Shown in pieces: positions 37,760 to 47,599 of a DNA stretch of 64,000 nt; position 1 is the first letter of the stretch; every line of letters begins with the position of its first letter. Source of the DNA: Dactylosporangium siamense (GTDB taxonomy: Bacteria > Actinomycetota > Actinomycetes > Mycobacteriales > Micromonosporaceae); NCBI RefSeq assembly GCF_016862795.1, contig NZ_BONQ01000025.1, positions 62,001 through 126,000 of the forward strand, read 5' to 3'. A program made the position numbers and the translations under genes. The notes beneath the pieces are model-generated. The model searched no databases. It saw nothing but the letters and a program-made list of their open reading frames with translations, and was not told the origin of the DNA.

Positions 37760-39568
37760 ATGGTCGTGCGTCTGGTTCGGGCAGGTGTCGGCGCGCTGCT
37801 GCTGCTCATCGCGGTGCCGCTGGCGCTTGCCGGTGGCGGACTCTGGGTGGCCATGGAGCATCGCGCCGCCGATGACACCTTCACGGCGCGGCTGGAGCGG
37901 CTGCGCTCCGGGGGCCGCGCGGTGGTTGTGCCTGACATCGACGCGTTGCTGCGAGCCGACGCGCCGTTCGCGCGGGGTGGGCAGACGACGCTCAACCTGT
38001 CGGCGGTCGGCTCCAGCGGCCCCCTGTTCATCGGGTTGGCTCCGGACACGGCGGTGCAGCGGTACCTCGACGGGCTGGTCCAGGCTCGGGTGTCGCGGGT
38101 CCGCCTCGCGCGTGGCCCACTGCCGGTCGAGTTCACCGAGATCGAGACCCGCGCCGCCGCCGCGAGCGTCGGCCGGCCGGGCGCCGGAACGCAGGGCGCC
38201 GGCCCGGTGCAGGGTGGCGGCCCGGCGGTGGCAGGTCCCGGCATCGACCCGGGTTCCGGCGCCGGAACCGCGGCTCCCGGGACCGCCGGCACCGGCGACC
38301 CGAACGCGAGCAACCCCGACGCGACAACCGCCGACCCGGGCGCCTCGAACGCCGACCCAGGCGCGACGAACGCCGACCCGGACGCGACGAACGCCGACCC
38401 GGGTGCGGCGGCCGGCGACCCGAACACGACCCCCGCTGACCCGAACGCCCCCGCTGACCCGAACACGATCCCCGGCGACCCGAGTGCCACGGACCCGAAT
38501 GCCGTAAACCCGAGCGCCGGCGACCCGAACGCCGCGGGCGCTGCCTTCTCGGTGCCGGCGGGGCAGGAGTTCTGGCTGGCGAAGAGCATCGCGGTGGACG
38601 GGGTGGCGCAGCTGACCTGGTCGCCGTCGGCGCTGCGGGGGAGGCACCTGGCGCTCGTGGTCATGAACGCGGACGGCACCGCCGGGATCAACGCGACGGT
38701 GACGGCCCGGCTCGCGCCGGCGTGGATCGGGCCGACGGCCGGGGGGCTGCTCATGCTCGGCACGGCGCTGTTCCTGCTGGCGTTGCTGATCCTCGCGTGG
38801 CCCCAGCGGCGCGCCGAGGCGCGGCTCGTGCTGCCGGCGTTGCCGACCCAGCCGACCAAGAGCCGGCTGAGCCTGCGGCGCACGCTGTCGGACCCGATCG
38901 CGGCGCTGCTCAATCCGGTCGTGCCGAAGAACCGTGACGCGGAGCCGGCGGTTGCGATCGCGGTGACGTGCCAGACCGACGTCGAGGACGACCGGCAGAC
39001 CACCACGGTCGGCGTCGTGGTGACGGACGAACGTGCCACTGCCGTCGTGACGGACGAGAGTTCGACCGGCGTGGTCGTGACGGGCGAGAGCGCGACTGGC
39101 GTCGTCGTAACGGGCGAGAGCGCGACTGGCGTCGTCATGACGGGCGAGAGCGCCCCGGTGGCGACGGGCGAGAGCGCCGCAGTGGTGACGGGCGGGAACG
39201 CCGCAGTGGTGACGGGCGAGTGCGTCGCGGTGGCGACGGGCGATAGCGCCGCAGTGGTGACGAAGGAGAGCGCCGGCGAGCCCGCCACGGCGGAAGTGGG
39301 CGTCCCGGAGCCACAGGAAGCAAACGATCAAACCGGCCCCGCGCAGGGCACGGCACTCGCCGAGTCCGAGCTGGACCGTCCCGCCCCCGAGGCCGGCATC
39401 GACGACGGTCCCGGACCGTTGGCCCTGCCGCCGTTGCCGAAGTTGCCGGCGATCGAGCTCCAGTTCACCTGGGCACCCGTAGCGGTGGACGAGCGGGTGG
39501 ACGAGCCGGCGGGCGAGCGGCCCGGCGAGCGGGTCGGCGAGCAGCAGAAGGCCGCCACCACCCGCTGA
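37760..39568 (+). CDS. Membrane protein with two low-complexity repeat blocks
   Basis: The 602-residue product has an N-terminal span (residues 7-30), an extracellular domain interrupted by a repeat block (ADPNA/ADPGA units, about residues 175-260), a second span (about residues 320-345) and a cytoplasmic tail with VVVTGESATG repeats and a proline-rich end. The ATG at 37760 follows GGGGGAAGGG. I do not recognise the family. The two-span topology and repeat spacers suggest a surface or envelope protein. Confidence 0.65.
   Translation: MVVRLVRAGVGALLLLIAVPLALAGGGLWVAMEHRAADDTFTARLERLRSGGRAVVVPDIDALLRADAPFARGGQTTLNLSAVGSSGPLFIGLAPDTAVQRYLDGLVQARVSRVRLARGPLPVEFTEIETRAAAASVGRPGAGTQGAGPVQGGGPAVAGPGIDPGSGAGTAAPGTAGTGDPNASNPDATTADPGASNADPGATNADPDATNADPGAAAGDPNTTPADPNAPADPNTIPGDPSATDPNAVNPSAGDPNAAGAAFSVPAGQEFWLAKSIAVDGVAQLTWSPSALRGRHLALVVMNADGTAGINATVTARLAPAWIGPTAGGLLMLGTALFLLALLILAWPQRRAEARLVLPALPTQPTKSRLSLRRTLSDPIAALLNPVVPKNRDAEPAVAIAVTCQTDVEDDRQTTTVGVVVTDERATAVVTDESSTGVVVTGESATGVVVTGESATGVVMTGESAPVATGESAAVVTGGNAAVVTGECVAVATGDSAAVVTKESAGEPATAEVGVPEPQEANDQTGPAQGTALAESELDRPAPEAGIDDGPGPLALPPLPKLPAIELQFTWAPVAVDERVDEPAGERPGERVGEQQKAATTR
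38290..38540 (+). repeat. Degenerate Asp-Pro repeat block
   Basis: About fifteen units encode NADPGA, NADPDA, ADPNA and GDPNA-type peptides with a 15-27 bp period built on GCCGACCCG. They form a flexible linker in the membrane protein. Confidence 0.8.
39053..39255 (+). repeat. Tandem repeats encoding VVVTGESATG
   Basis: Two near-exact 30-bp units lie at 39071-39100 and 39101-39130, based on ACGGGCGAGAGCGCG. Shortened 24-30 bp units continue to about 39255. The reading frame is preserved throughout. Confidence 0.85.
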
Positions 39569-39833
39569 GCGCCCGCGTGCCGCCGTCGTCGCGGACCGTT
39601 ACCGCCAGGACGACCCGGCAGGTGTCACCGAACGTGAGCCGCGCCACTTCCTGACCGTGCCGCCGACCGCTGGGTTCATCGACCGCAAGCGGTGGCCGGA
39701 GTGGCGCCGAGCAGGCCGCCGGCGAGCGCACCTGCGGCGATGGAGGGCGGCCATGGCTGTGTCCGGGAGGTCACGAGCGAAGGATAAAGGTAACGAGGAG
39801 TCATTGAGTGTGAGAAGTCGGCCAGATGAACAC

Positions 39834-39839
39834 TAGGCT
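39834..39839 (+). promoter_or_regulatory. TAGGCT -10 box for leaderless orn
   Basis: TAGGCT lies seven bases before the GTG at 39847. Because the box sits inside the longer reading that begins at 39826, it argues for the GTG as the true start. Confidence 0.5.
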
Positions 39840-39846
39840 GTGGGAC

Positions 39847-40464
39847 GTGGGTGATCTTTTGGTCTGGATCGACTGTGAGATGACAGGGCTTGATCTGGGT
39901 AAGGACGCGCTGATCGAAGTGGCGGCGCTGGTCACGGACCCGGATCTCAACGTGCTGGGTGACGGCGTCGACGTGGTGATCCACGCCGAGGACACGCTGC
40001 TGGACGGGATGCTCGACGTGGTGCGCGACATGCACGCCAAGTCGGGGCTGACCGAAGCGGTGCGGGCGTCTGCGGTCACCGTGGCCGAGGCCGAGGACCT
40101 CGTCATGTCCTACATCACCACCCACGTGCCCGATCCGCGCACGGCGCCGCTGTGTGGCAACTCGATCGCCACGGACCGGGGGTTCCTGGCGCGGGACATG
40201 CCGCGGCTCGACAACCACCTGCACTACCGGATGATCGACGTCTCCTCGATCAAGGAGCTGTGCCGCCGGTGGTATCCGCGGGTCTACTTCGGTCAGCCGC
40301 CGAAGGGCCTCGCGCACCGGGCGCTCGCGGACATCCGGGAGAGCATCCGTGAGCTGGAGTATTACCGCCGGACGCTGTTCGTCCCGCTGCCGGGACCGGA
40401 CGTGGAGGCGGCCAAGGCCATCGGCGCGGAGCTGAGCCGGGAAACCGACACCCGGACGCGCTAA
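39847..40464 (+). CDS. orn: Oligoribonuclease
   Basis: This DEDDh exonuclease degrades 2-5 nucleotide RNAs, including pGpG. The 205-residue product has [11 protein letters not shown] (first two acidic residues), [16 protein letters not shown] and the [11 protein letters not shown] end motif. I take the GTG at 39847 as the start, giving [12 protein letters not shown], rather than the ATG at 39826. A tRNA-His gene follows. Confidence 0.95.
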   Translation: MGDLLVWIDCEMTGLDLGKDALIEVAALVTDPDLNVLGDGVDVVIHAEDTLLDGMLDVVRDMHAKSGLTEAVRASAVTVAEAEDLVMSYITTHVPDPRTAPLCGNSIATDRGFLARDMPRLDNHLHYRMIDVSSIKELCRRWYPRVYFGQPPKGLAHRALADIRESIRELEYYRRTLFVPLPGPDVEAAKAIGAELSRETDTRTR

Positions 40465-40516
40465 CCCAGTCGACGGATCCCCGTGCTCATGCCCTATTAT
40501 TGGCGAGCACGTTCAT

Positions 40517-40593
40517 GGTGGCTGTAGCTCAGTTGGCAGAGCACCGGGTTGTGGTCCCGGGTGTCGTGGGTTCAAATCCCATCAGTCACCCCA
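40517..40593 (+). tRNA. tRNA-His (anticodon GUG)
   Basis: The cloverleaf has acceptor GTGGCTG/CAGTCAC, D-arm GCTC...GAGC, anticodon loop TTGTGGT and T-loop TTCAAAT. The extra G at -1 (40517) pairs with C73, the histidine identity feature, and CCA is encoded (40591-40593). Confidence 0.95.
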
Positions 40594-40603
40594 TGCAGTA
40601 AGC

Positions 40604-40639
40604 AGAAGGCCCCCGTCACGCTTGTGACGGGGGCCTTCT
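40604..40639. terminator. 16-bp terminator hairpin after tRNA-His
   Basis: AGAAGGCCCCCGTCAC (40604-40619) pairs perfectly with 40624-40639 around a 4-base loop, with CTTCTTCT on the plus-strand side. It also lies beyond the stop of the convergent gene that ends at 40655. Confidence 0.9.
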
Positions 40640-40654
40640 TCTGGCATGAGGGTG

Positions 40655-41908
40655 TTACAGGGGCAGCATCGCCAGGCGGGCGTGCCACTCACCGCCGATC
40701 TTCTCGGTGTCCGAGCCGACCAGCAGGCCGTAAGGCGTCGCGAGCAGCGCCCTGGCGCCGACGCCGCGCGGCTCCCGCTTGGGGTTGAACGCGGTGGCCT
40801 TGCCGGTGACCGGGCTGATGGCGGCGATGCCGGGCCGGCTGACCGCGCCCTTGCCGGCGGTCTCCTTGCCGAACGGGTTGTCCATCCAGCGCTGGTGGCC
40901 GCCGACGTAGATGGCGGCGCCGGTGTCCGCGACCGAGTACAGCGAGTCCCCGCCGGTCCAGTTGGTCCAGAGCGGCTTGTGCAGCCCGGCGCCGCGCAGG
41001 TCGAAGCGGGACGCCGTGTCGCACATGAGGTGGTCGCCCCACTTGCGGCCGGTGGAGACGATCGTCGCGTACGTGCCGGTCGGGTCGAAGTCGATGCCGC
41101 GCAGGTACGTCTCGAACCCGGCGCGGCAGGGCTTGGTGTACACGTCGGTGTACCAGTCGGCGAGTCGGGCCGAGTTGGCCGCGTTCTCGATCACGACGAC
41201 CTGGGCGCGGTACTGGCCGAACGCCTGCTCGACGGCGCCGACCGCGGCGAGCCGGTTGCCGTCCGGGCTGATCGCCAGGTCCTCGAGCTTGACCCGGGTC
41301 AGGTTCGGCGCGGCGAGCTTGGCGTCGAACGTGGTGTCGGCCCAGCCGCTGGTGGCGTTGAGACGGGCCAGGCCGGCGCGCTTCTGCCCGCCGATGCTGG
41401 TGAACGAGCCGGCGGCGAACAGCCACGGGCCGAACGTGACGATGCTGCGGGTGTCGCCCCAGTTGATCTCGCCGGTGAAGGCCGGCACGCGGCGGCCGTC
41501 GGCGAGGCTGAGCTGCGCGATCCCGCGCTGGGCGCCGCCGCCGATCTTCTGGAACGCGCCACCCGCGTAGACGGTGTTGTTCGGTCCGGCGGCGAGCGTG
41601 AGGACCACGTCGTCGGCCTCCGGGGCGAACGGCAGGATCTCGCCGGTCGTCGCCCGGTACGCGAAGATGTTCTTGCGCTTGAGCTTCGCGCTCTTGCCGG
41701 CCGGGACGACGGTGGTGAAGTCGCCGCCGACCACGACCACGTCGCCGACGAGCGCGAACGCGCGCACCTCGCCGTCCAGGACGTTCGGCGTGTAGTCGAC
41801 GGGGTTCGTCGACACGGTCGCGGCGTGGTTCAGCGCGGCGGAGGCGGGGATTGCGACCGCGATCGCGGCCAGTGCGGTTGCGGCGGCGGCGAGCAATCGT
41901 CGGCGCAT
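40655..41908 (-). CDS. Secreted beta-propeller-like protein
   Basis: The 417-residue product has a signal peptide (MRRRLLAAAATALAAIAV, cleavage near ASA-AL). Repeated blade-like segments such as VGDVVVVGGDFT, NTVYAGGAFQKIGG and WLFAAGSFTSIGG are typical of exported beta-propellers. Two or three cysteines could form disulfides. There is no lipobox or sorting signal. Binding partner and function are unknown. Confidence 0.75.
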   Translation of the reverse strand: MRRRLLAAAATALAAIAVAIPASAALNHAATVSTNPVDYTPNVLDGEVRAFALVGDVVVVGGDFTTVVPAGKSAKLKRKNIFAYRATTGEILPFAPEADDVVLTLAAGPNNTVYAGGAFQKIGGGAQRGIAQLSLADGRRVPAFTGEINWGDTRSIVTFGPWLFAAGSFTSIGGQKRAGLARLNATSGWADTTFDAKLAAPNLTRVKLEDLAISPDGNRLAAVGAVEQAFGQYRAQVVVIENAANSARLADWYTDVYTKPCRAGFETYLRGIDFDPTGTYATIVSTGRKWGDHLMCDTASRFDLRGAGLHKPLWTNWTGGDSLYSVADTGAAIYVGGHQRWMDNPFGKETAGKGAVSRPGIAAISPVTGKATAFNPKREPRGVGARALLATPYGLLVGSDTEKIGGEWHARLAMLPL

Positions 41909-41917
41909 ACGTGCGAC

Positions 41918-41976
41918 TCCTTCGTCAGTTCATGGGAATGCGCCCAACATGGGGCGCATACCCCGCTAACGAAGGA
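41918..41976 (-). promoter_or_regulatory. Nested leader hairpin that can hide a ribosome site
   Basis: Outer arms 41918-41925 and 41969-41976 (TCCTTCGT/ACGAAGGA) pair perfectly, and an inner hairpin 41938-41945/41952-41959 (ATGCGCCC/GGGCGCAT) sits inside. On the minus strand the outer arm includes AAGGAG, the ribosome site of the propeller gene. The fold could therefore restrict its translation, or act as a terminator for glbO's neighbour. Confidence 0.45.
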
Positions 41977-41983
41977 AAGTTAC

Positions 41984-42394
41984 CTAAGACACTATGTGTC
42001 CGATATAGCCACTCTCAGGAGCGTTGACCATGAAGTGGGCCGCGCGTTCCAGGTACTCCCACAGCACGGCCTCGGCCTCCGGTGACAGGGCGATCGCGTC
42101 GACCGCCCGGCGCATCTGCCGCAGCCACGCGTCGCGCTCCGCCGGGCCGATCACGAACGGCGCGTGGCGCATCCGCAGGCGCGGGTGGCCGCGGGTGTCG
42201 GAGTAGGTGGTGGGGCCGCCCCAGTACTGGATCAGGAAGAGCCGGAACCGTTCGTTGGCCGGCCCCAGGTCCTCCTCCGGATACAGGGGCCGCAGGATCG
42301 GGTCGTCGGCCACGCCGGCGTAGAACTCGTCGACCAGTTTGCGGAACGTCGGCTCGCCGCCGACGAGCTCGTAGAAGTTCGGGGAGGACGTCAC
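41984..42394 (-). CDS. glbO: Truncated hemoglobin, group II
   Basis: This small heme protein binds oxygen; mycobacterial trHbO is linked to respiration and redox stress. The 136-residue product has the group II pattern: [28 protein letters not shown] and [10 protein letters not shown] with the proximal histidine. The GTG start overlaps the transporter's stop codon as GTGA. Confidence 0.93.
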   Translation of the reverse strand: MTSSPNFYELVGGEPTFRKLVDEFYAGVADDPILRPLYPEEDLGPANERFRLFLIQYWGGPTTYSDTRGHPRLRMRHAPFVIGPAERDAWLRQMRRAVDAIALSPEAEAVLWEYLERAAHFMVNAPESGYIGHIVS

Positions 42395-43893
42395 CCGTCA
42401 ACTATGCCGCGCCCGCGGCTGAGCGAGCGCGGCGGGAGCGAGCCGAGCTCCGTGGTGCGTTCGCTGAGGTCGACCGTGCGCTCCGACGGGTCGACGGCCG
42501 GCATCCGGCGCTGTGACGGGCCCGGGCTGGGCCGGGGGCGGCGGGTGGGCAACGGCGCTCGGCCGAGGTCGATGGTGACCTCGCCGAACTGCTCGTCGGT
42601 GCCGTGGGTGCCGGCGTGCTCGTCGGCGGCGACCCGCACCTTGTTGGCGGCGATCGCGTCGGCGACGGTCGCGTGCGCCGGCCAGGTGGCGACGACGGCC
42701 GCCATGATGACCACGCCGACGATCGCGAAGTATCCGACGACCTGCGGCAGCGGGTTGTGGCTGGCGAGCCAGCCCGTGAAGAGGATCGAGCCGCCCTGGA
42801 TGAGGTGGACGCCGCTCTGCATCACGCCGAACGCGCGCGCCCGGTACGCCGGCGGCAGCACCTGCACGAACAGCCCGTTCGTGGCGGGCAGCGTGCCGGC
42901 CAGCGCCCCGCCGGAGATCAGGGTCATCGCCACGACGCCGTAGATGTTGAGGTCGAACAGGGCGGGCACCAGTGCCAGAGGGGTGATGAGCGCGAACGGC
43001 CGGATGTACGCGTTGCGCCGCTGCGGCTTGACCAGCCAGGTCATCACGATGCTGCCGGCGAGGAAGCCGACCGCCGAGGCGACCATGATGGTGCCGAGGT
43101 AGACAGCGTTGGGGCCGTTGGCGAGGTCGGCGGCCCAGGCCGCGGCGAGGCCCTCCGGGACCACGCCGAAGCAGACGCCGCAGAACACGACGAGGGCGAT
43201 GGAGCGCATCACGGGGGAGCGGAACACCACGGTGTAGCCCTCGGCGGTCTCCCGCAAGAGGTTGGTGCGCTTGTCGGCGGTGAGGCTCGGCGTGCGCTCC
43301 TTCACCCGCACCGTCACCAGCAGCGCGGAGACGCCGAAGGTGGCGGCGTTGAGCAGCAGCGCATACCTGGCGTCGAGCGCCGTCAGTGCCGCGCCCGCCG
43401 CGTAGCCGGCGATCAGGGCGAACTGGCCGGCGGTGCGCTGCAGGGTCAGGGCGGTGACATACCGCTCGCCCTGCAGGATCCGTGGGAGCAGGGCCGAGCG
43501 GGCGCTGTCGAACGGCGGGCTCAGCAGCGCGCTGACGAAGAGCAGTCCGATCAGCCCGGCGACCGGCAGGCCGCCGAAGACCGCGAGCGCGACCATGATG
43601 CCCATCCGGATCAGGTCCGAGAGGATCATGATTTTGCGGTACGAGTGCCGCTCGGTGATCGCGGACAGCACCGCGCCGATGCCGAGCCACGGCAGGTAGC
43701 TGATCGCGAACGCCGCCGCCGACGCGATCGGCGACTGGGTGCGCTGGTAGACCAGTGCGATGACGGCCGCCCGCGCGGCGCTGTCACCGAACCACGACAG
43801 CGCGCTGGCGGCGAAGACCGCCAGGTATTCGCGATTGGTAAGGGCCTCCCGAGCGCTGGCCGGGCCGTCGGTGGACTCGTCGGGATCGGACAC
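42391..43893 (-). CDS. MFS transporter with a cytoplasmic C-terminal tail
   Basis: This 500-residue product has 10-12 hydrophobic spans, with the loop motif ERHSYRKIM between spans two and three. The last 75 residues are a charged Ser/Thr/Pro-rich tail. The GTG at 43893 follows AAAGGGGG by about eight bases; a longer frame to 44094 is not protein-like. It is upstream of and coupled to glbO. The substrate is unknown. Confidence 0.85.
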   Translation of the reverse strand: MSDPDESTDGPASAREALTNREYLAVFAASALSWFGDSAARAAVIALVYQRTQSPIASAAAFAISYLPWLGIGAVLSAITERHSYRKIMILSDLIRMGIMVALAVFGGLPVAGLIGLLFVSALLSPPFDSARSALLPRILQGERYVTALTLQRTAGQFALIAGYAAGAALTALDARYALLLNAATFGVSALLVTVRVKERTPSLTADKRTNLLRETAEGYTVVFRSPVMRSIALVVFCGVCFGVVPEGLAAAWAADLANGPNAVYLGTIMVASAVGFLAGSIVMTWLVKPQRRNAYIRPFALITPLALVPALFDLNIYGVVAMTLISGGALAGTLPATNGLFVQVLPPAYRARAFGVMQSGVHLIQGGSILFTGWLASHNPLPQVVGYFAIVGVVIMAAVVATWPAHATVADAIAANKVRVAADEHAGTHGTDEQFGEVTIDLGRAPLPTRRPRPSPGPSQRRMPAVDPSERTVDLSERTTELGSLPPRSLSRGRGIVDG

Positions 43894-44135
43894 CGGCGGA
43901 GCCCCCTTTCCATCGGTCACGACAGCGGCGTCGAACGTTCGCGGGCGCGGCCGGACCGGTCTGCTCCGGCGTCGGAGGGGTTGACGGCGCCGGACCGGAA
44001 CATCGTGCAGCGATGCACCTGAACGAACGGACGATAACCGACTAGCCACCCGATGCGCGACCCTACCCATCGGGCTGGCCGCAACTAACCGCAAGATCGG
44101 ACAAATGTGTCGTCAGCGCGTCGCCCGAAGGAACC

Positions 44136-45170
44136 TCAGGTCGGGCCGCCCTGGCCGGTGTCCGAGGCGGCGCCGGTGTCGGCGGGCGGCCGGATGAACA
44201 TCCGCGACGCGGTGATCTGCGCGGCGATCCCGGCCTTCTCCAGCGCGTCGGTCAACCGCCGGCGCAGCTCGCGGCCGACCCGCCACTGCGCCTCGGTCGA
44301 CGTCTTCACCGTCGTGCGCAGCACCGCGCCCTCGGCGGTGAGCTGCTCGACGCCCAGCACCTTCGGCGGGTCGATGAAGTCGTCGACGAAGTCGGGGTCC
44401 TCGGCGACCGCCTCGGCCGCCTCCCGCAGTACTGCGGTGGCCTGGTCGACCGCGACGAACCCGACGGGCACGTCGATGTTGACCACGGCCCAGCCCTGGC
44501 TCTTGTTGCCGACCCGGACGATCTCGCCGTTGCGCACGTACCAGACGACACCGGAGGCGTCGCGGATGGTGGTGATCCGCAGCCCGACCGCCTCGACGGT
44601 GCCGACCGTCTCGCCGATGTCGACCACGTCACCGATCCCGTACTGGTCCTCGAGCAGCATGAACAGCCCGGCGATGAAGTCCTTGACGAGGTTCTGCGCG
44701 CCGAAGCCGATCGCCAGACCGGCGATGCCCGCGCTGGCCAGCAGCGGCCCCAGGTTGAGGCCGATCTCACCGAGCACCAGCATGGCGGAGATGCTGAACA
44801 CCACCGCCGAGGCGATGCTGCGCAGCACCGAGCCGAGTGCGCGGGCCCGCTGGTTGCGCCGCTCCCACGGCGCGGTGAGCGAGTTGGGCAGCCGCCGGCG
44901 CAGCGGGCGCAGCAGCGAGCCGCCGGTCTCGTTGTCCGACACGGTGTGCCTGATCAGGCGGTCGATCGCCCGGTGGACGATCGCCCGGATCAGGAACGCC
45001 AGGATGATGATCATGACGATCGTCAGCGGTTTGACCAGCACCCAGTAGCTGCTTTCGGCCAGCCAGGTGATCTTGGTCTGCTCGTACACGAACTCGCAGA
45101 ACCCGTTGTTGGAGCAGCTCGGGGTGGGGTCGGGCGCCGGGGTGGGCGACAGGGCGAGCACGCTGCTCAA
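44136..45170 (-). CDS. MscS-family mechanosensitive channel
   Basis: The channel opens under membrane tension to release solutes. The product is about 344 residues, with two or three spans (PLTIVMIIILAFLIRAIV, then SIASAVVFSISAMLVLG). The pore helix GLNLGPLLASAGIAGLAIGFGAQNLVKD is followed by the MscS beta domain. The likely start is the TTG at 45170, six bases after AAGGAG; the neighbouring TTG at 45173 or the GTG at 45161 are alternatives. Confidence 0.9.
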   Translation of the reverse strand: MSSVLALSPTPAPDPTPSCSNNGFCEFVYEQTKITWLAESSYWVLVKPLTIVMIIILAFLIRAIVHRAIDRLIRHTVSDNETGGSLLRPLRRRLPNSLTAPWERRNQRARALGSVLRSIASAVVFSISAMLVLGEIGLNLGPLLASAGIAGLAIGFGAQNLVKDFIAGLFMLLEDQYGIGDVVDIGETVGTVEAVGLRITTIRDASGVVWYVRNGEIVRVGNKSQGWAVVNIDVPVGFVAVDQATAVLREAAEAVAEDPDFVDDFIDPPKVLGVEQLTAEGAVLRTTVKTSTEAQWRVGRELRRRLTDALEKAGIAAQITASRMFIRPPADTGAASDTGQGGPT

Positions 45171-45374
45171 CAAGCACTCCTTGGCAAACCGGTGCGAACG
45201 GGGGGAAGTCCGCACAAACGCTCTTGCGGGCGGGCGAAGGTTCACCCGCCGGCCGCAAATAGTACGTGCAATCCGAGGATCTATCAGGGACGATTAGCGC
45301 ACGGACCCCCACCTCGGTGGCCCGCTACACAGACCTTCTCCAGGGAGTTTCCTTCACGCACTAGGGGGACGGCG

Positions 45375-45917
45375 ATGCCTGACATACGACCCGCACGAGT
45401 ATCGGGTGCGCTGGTTCTGAATGCCACCTATGAGCCGCTGTGTGTCGTGTCTGTCAGACGTGCCACCATCCTGGTCCTCACTGCGAAGGCGGTCACCGTC
45501 GCGGACGGTGAGGGCATCCTGCACAGTGCGATGAATGAGCTCCCGGTCCCCTCTGTGGTCCGGCTCACGCGCTACGTTCGAGTGCCGTACCGCACGCACA
45601 TAGGCCTGTCCCGCCGCGGCATCTTCGCCCGCGACGGCTGGCGGTGCGCCTACTGCCGAGGCCCGGCCGAGACCATCGACCACGTGATGCCACGCAGCCG
45701 CGGTGGGCGGCACGCATGGGAGAACGTCGTCGCCGCCTGCGCCCGCTGCAACCACACCAAAGGTGACAAAACGCCAGCCGAACTCGGCTGGCGTTTGCTT
45801 GCCACCCCTCATGCGCCGAAGGGCGTCGCGTGGCGGGTCCTCGGCCACCGCACCCCCGACCCGCGCTGGGCGGACTGGCTCGACGTGCCGCTGGACGGTC
45901 AGCAACTCGCGGCCTGA
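45375..45917 (+). CDS. HNH endonuclease family protein
   Basis: The 180-residue product has the HNH fold: CAYCRG and CARCNHTKGDKTP as zinc-binding cysteine pairs, and TIDHVMPRSRGG with the catalytic histidine. It is a single-copy actinobacterial gene, usually near glbO and pepN as here (compare Rv2469c), so a housekeeping rather than a selfish role is likely. Confidence 0.88.
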   Translation: MPDIRPARVSGALVLNATYEPLCVVSVRRATILVLTAKAVTVADGEGILHSAMNELPVPSVVRLTRYVRVPYRTHIGLSRRGIFARDGWRCAYCRGPAETIDHVMPRSRGGRHAWENVVAACARCNHTKGDKTPAELGWRLLATPHAPKGVAWRVLGHRTPDPRWADWLDVPLDGQQLAA

Positions 45918-45930
45918 TCGGGCGGGTGGC

Positions 45931-47181
45931 TCAGGTCACCCGCCCGCGCACCGCCTCGAACTCGCGGTAGGACCCGCTGGTCACGATGTCGCGCAGCCGC
46001 GCCATGCCCTCCCACACATCCACGAACCGGGTGTAGAGCGGCGCCAGCCCGATCCGCAGCCGCTCCGGCGTCCGGAAGTCCGGGATGACCTTGGCGGCCT
46101 TCAGTGCCTGGCAGATCTGCCACGCCTGCGGGTGGTGGAACGTCACATGTGATCCCCGCTGCCCGGGGTCACTTGGCGAGGCCAGTGCGAGACGGTCGCC
46201 GAGCCACGCTTCGCCGAGTTGGATGGTGTACGAGCTGAGCTCGGCGCTCTTGTCGTACAGGCACGGTATTCCGGCCTCGGCGGTGATCCGTGCGCCTTCG
46301 AGCACCGCGTATCCGCCGAGCACCGGTGGCGTGCCGACCTGGAAGCGTTCGATCGACTCGACCGGGTCATAGCCGGCGTCCATCGCGAACTGGTCCCGCT
46401 GGCCGAACCAGCCCCAGATCGGCTGCCGCAGTCTGGCCTGCAGGTCGCGGCGGACGTACAGGAACGCCGGCGCGCCCGGCCCCGCGTTGAGGTACTTGTA
46501 TGTGCAGCCGACCGCCAGGTCGGCCCCCGACTCCCGCAGCGGCACCGGCACCGAGCCCGCGGAGTGGCACAGATCCCACAGTGTGAGGGCCCCCACCCGG
46601 TGCGCGGCAGTGGTGATCGCCACCATGTCGGCGAGCGCGCCGGACCGGTACGCCACGTGCGACAGGCACACCAGGGCGACGTCGTCGTCGAGGGCGGCCG
46701 CGATCCGCGCCGGGTCGACGCCCGCGTCGATGTCGGTCGCCACGATCCGCAGCTCCAGCCCGCGGGCCCGGGCCAGGCCCTCCAGGACGTAACGGTCGGT
46801 AGGGAAGTTGTCGTCGTCGGTCACGATGACGTGCCGCCCCGGGCTGGCGTCCAGCGCCGCAGACGCCAGCTTGAACAGGTTGACGCTGGACGAATCCGAC
46901 AGGATCACCTCGCCCCTGGCGACGCCCAGCACCCCCTCGGCGATCACGTCACCGGCCCGTCCGGCCAGGTCGATCCACGTGTCCCAGCCGCGGATGAGCT
47001 CGCCGCCCCACTCCCGGTCGATCGCGTCGTGCAGCCGGTCACGCGTGGTGAGCGGCAGCCGGCCGAGCGAGTTGCCGTCGAAGTACACGAGGCGCTCGTC
47101 CGGGATGTGGAAACGCGTGCGGAAGTGACCGATCGGGTCCTGTGCGTCACGGGTTTCGGCATACTGGCGGCTGAGGTCCAT
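45931..47181 (-). CDS. kynU: Kynureninase
   Basis: This PLP enzyme cleaves kynurenine to anthranilate and alanine. The 416-residue product has the PLP lysine in GCTYKYLNAGPGAP, the LWDLCHSAGSVPV segment and the YFDGNSLGRLP N-terminus. No other kyn genes are in the window, so its pathway partners must lie elsewhere. Confidence 0.93.
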   Translation of the reverse strand: MDLSRQYAETRDAQDPIGHFRTRFHIPDERLVYFDGNSLGRLPLTTRDRLHDAIDREWGGELIRGWDTWIDLAGRAGDVIAEGVLGVARGEVILSDSSSVNLFKLASAALDASPGRHVIVTDDDNFPTDRYVLEGLARARGLELRIVATDIDAGVDPARIAAALDDDVALVCLSHVAYRSGALADMVAITTAAHRVGALTLWDLCHSAGSVPVPLRESGADLAVGCTYKYLNAGPGAPAFLYVRRDLQARLRQPIWGWFGQRDQFAMDAGYDPVESIERFQVGTPPVLGGYAVLEGARITAEAGIPCLYDKSAELSSYTIQLGEAWLGDRLALASPSDPGQRGSHVTFHHPQAWQICQALKAAKVIPDFRTPERLRIGLAPLYTRFVDVWEGMARLRDIVTSGSYREFEAVRGRVT

Positions 47182-47296
47182 GGAGCTGACGGTATCGTCC
47201 GAAGATCGGCAATACCCCCCGGCAACGCGCTGGTCATCATGGCCCGCTAACGTGAAGCCGGTCTTTTAGTCCCTTCGACGCCTGGGGGCGTTGAGC

Positions 47297-47599
47297 TTGT
47301 CCATCATCGAGACGACGCTGATCTTCGCCGGCATTCCGGTAGCGGTCATCGTGCTCATCGCGGGCGCCAGCTATGCCGGGAGCGCCCGGCGCAGCAAGCG
47401 TTACCGGCCCGGCCGGCCGTTCGACTTCACGCCGGTCTGGTTCCTGTCCGTGCCCGAGCAGGTGACCCAGACGGCGAATGCCCGTGAGCTCACCGGCGCG
47501 CGGCGGGCCGAACTGACCGCCGGCGCGCCGGCCGTGACCGAATGGTCCGGCGACCGGGCGCAGCCGCACGTCATGGGAGGCGCAAGTGACCGGTGGTAA
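47297..47599 (+). CDS. Small membrane protein, possibly CtaJ-like
   Basis: The 100-residue product has one N-terminal membrane span (SIIETTLIFAGIPVAVIVLI) and a basic RYRPGRPFDFTPVWFL segment. This resembles small actinobacterial proteins named as the cytochrome oxidase subunit CtaJ; I am recalling this, not testing it. The TTG at 47297 is eight bases after GGGGG. It overlaps the next gene by 14 bases. Confidence 0.5.
   Translation: MSIIETTLIFAGIPVAVIVLIAGASYAGSARRSKRYRPGRPFDFTPVWFLSVPEQVTQTANARELTGARRAELTAGAPAVTEWSGDRAQPHVMGGASDRW

Noticed and set aside
40517-40640. tRNA-His as the attachment site of an integrated element
   Set aside because: The tRNA is intact, but no integrase, duplicated 3' end or phage genes lie nearby.
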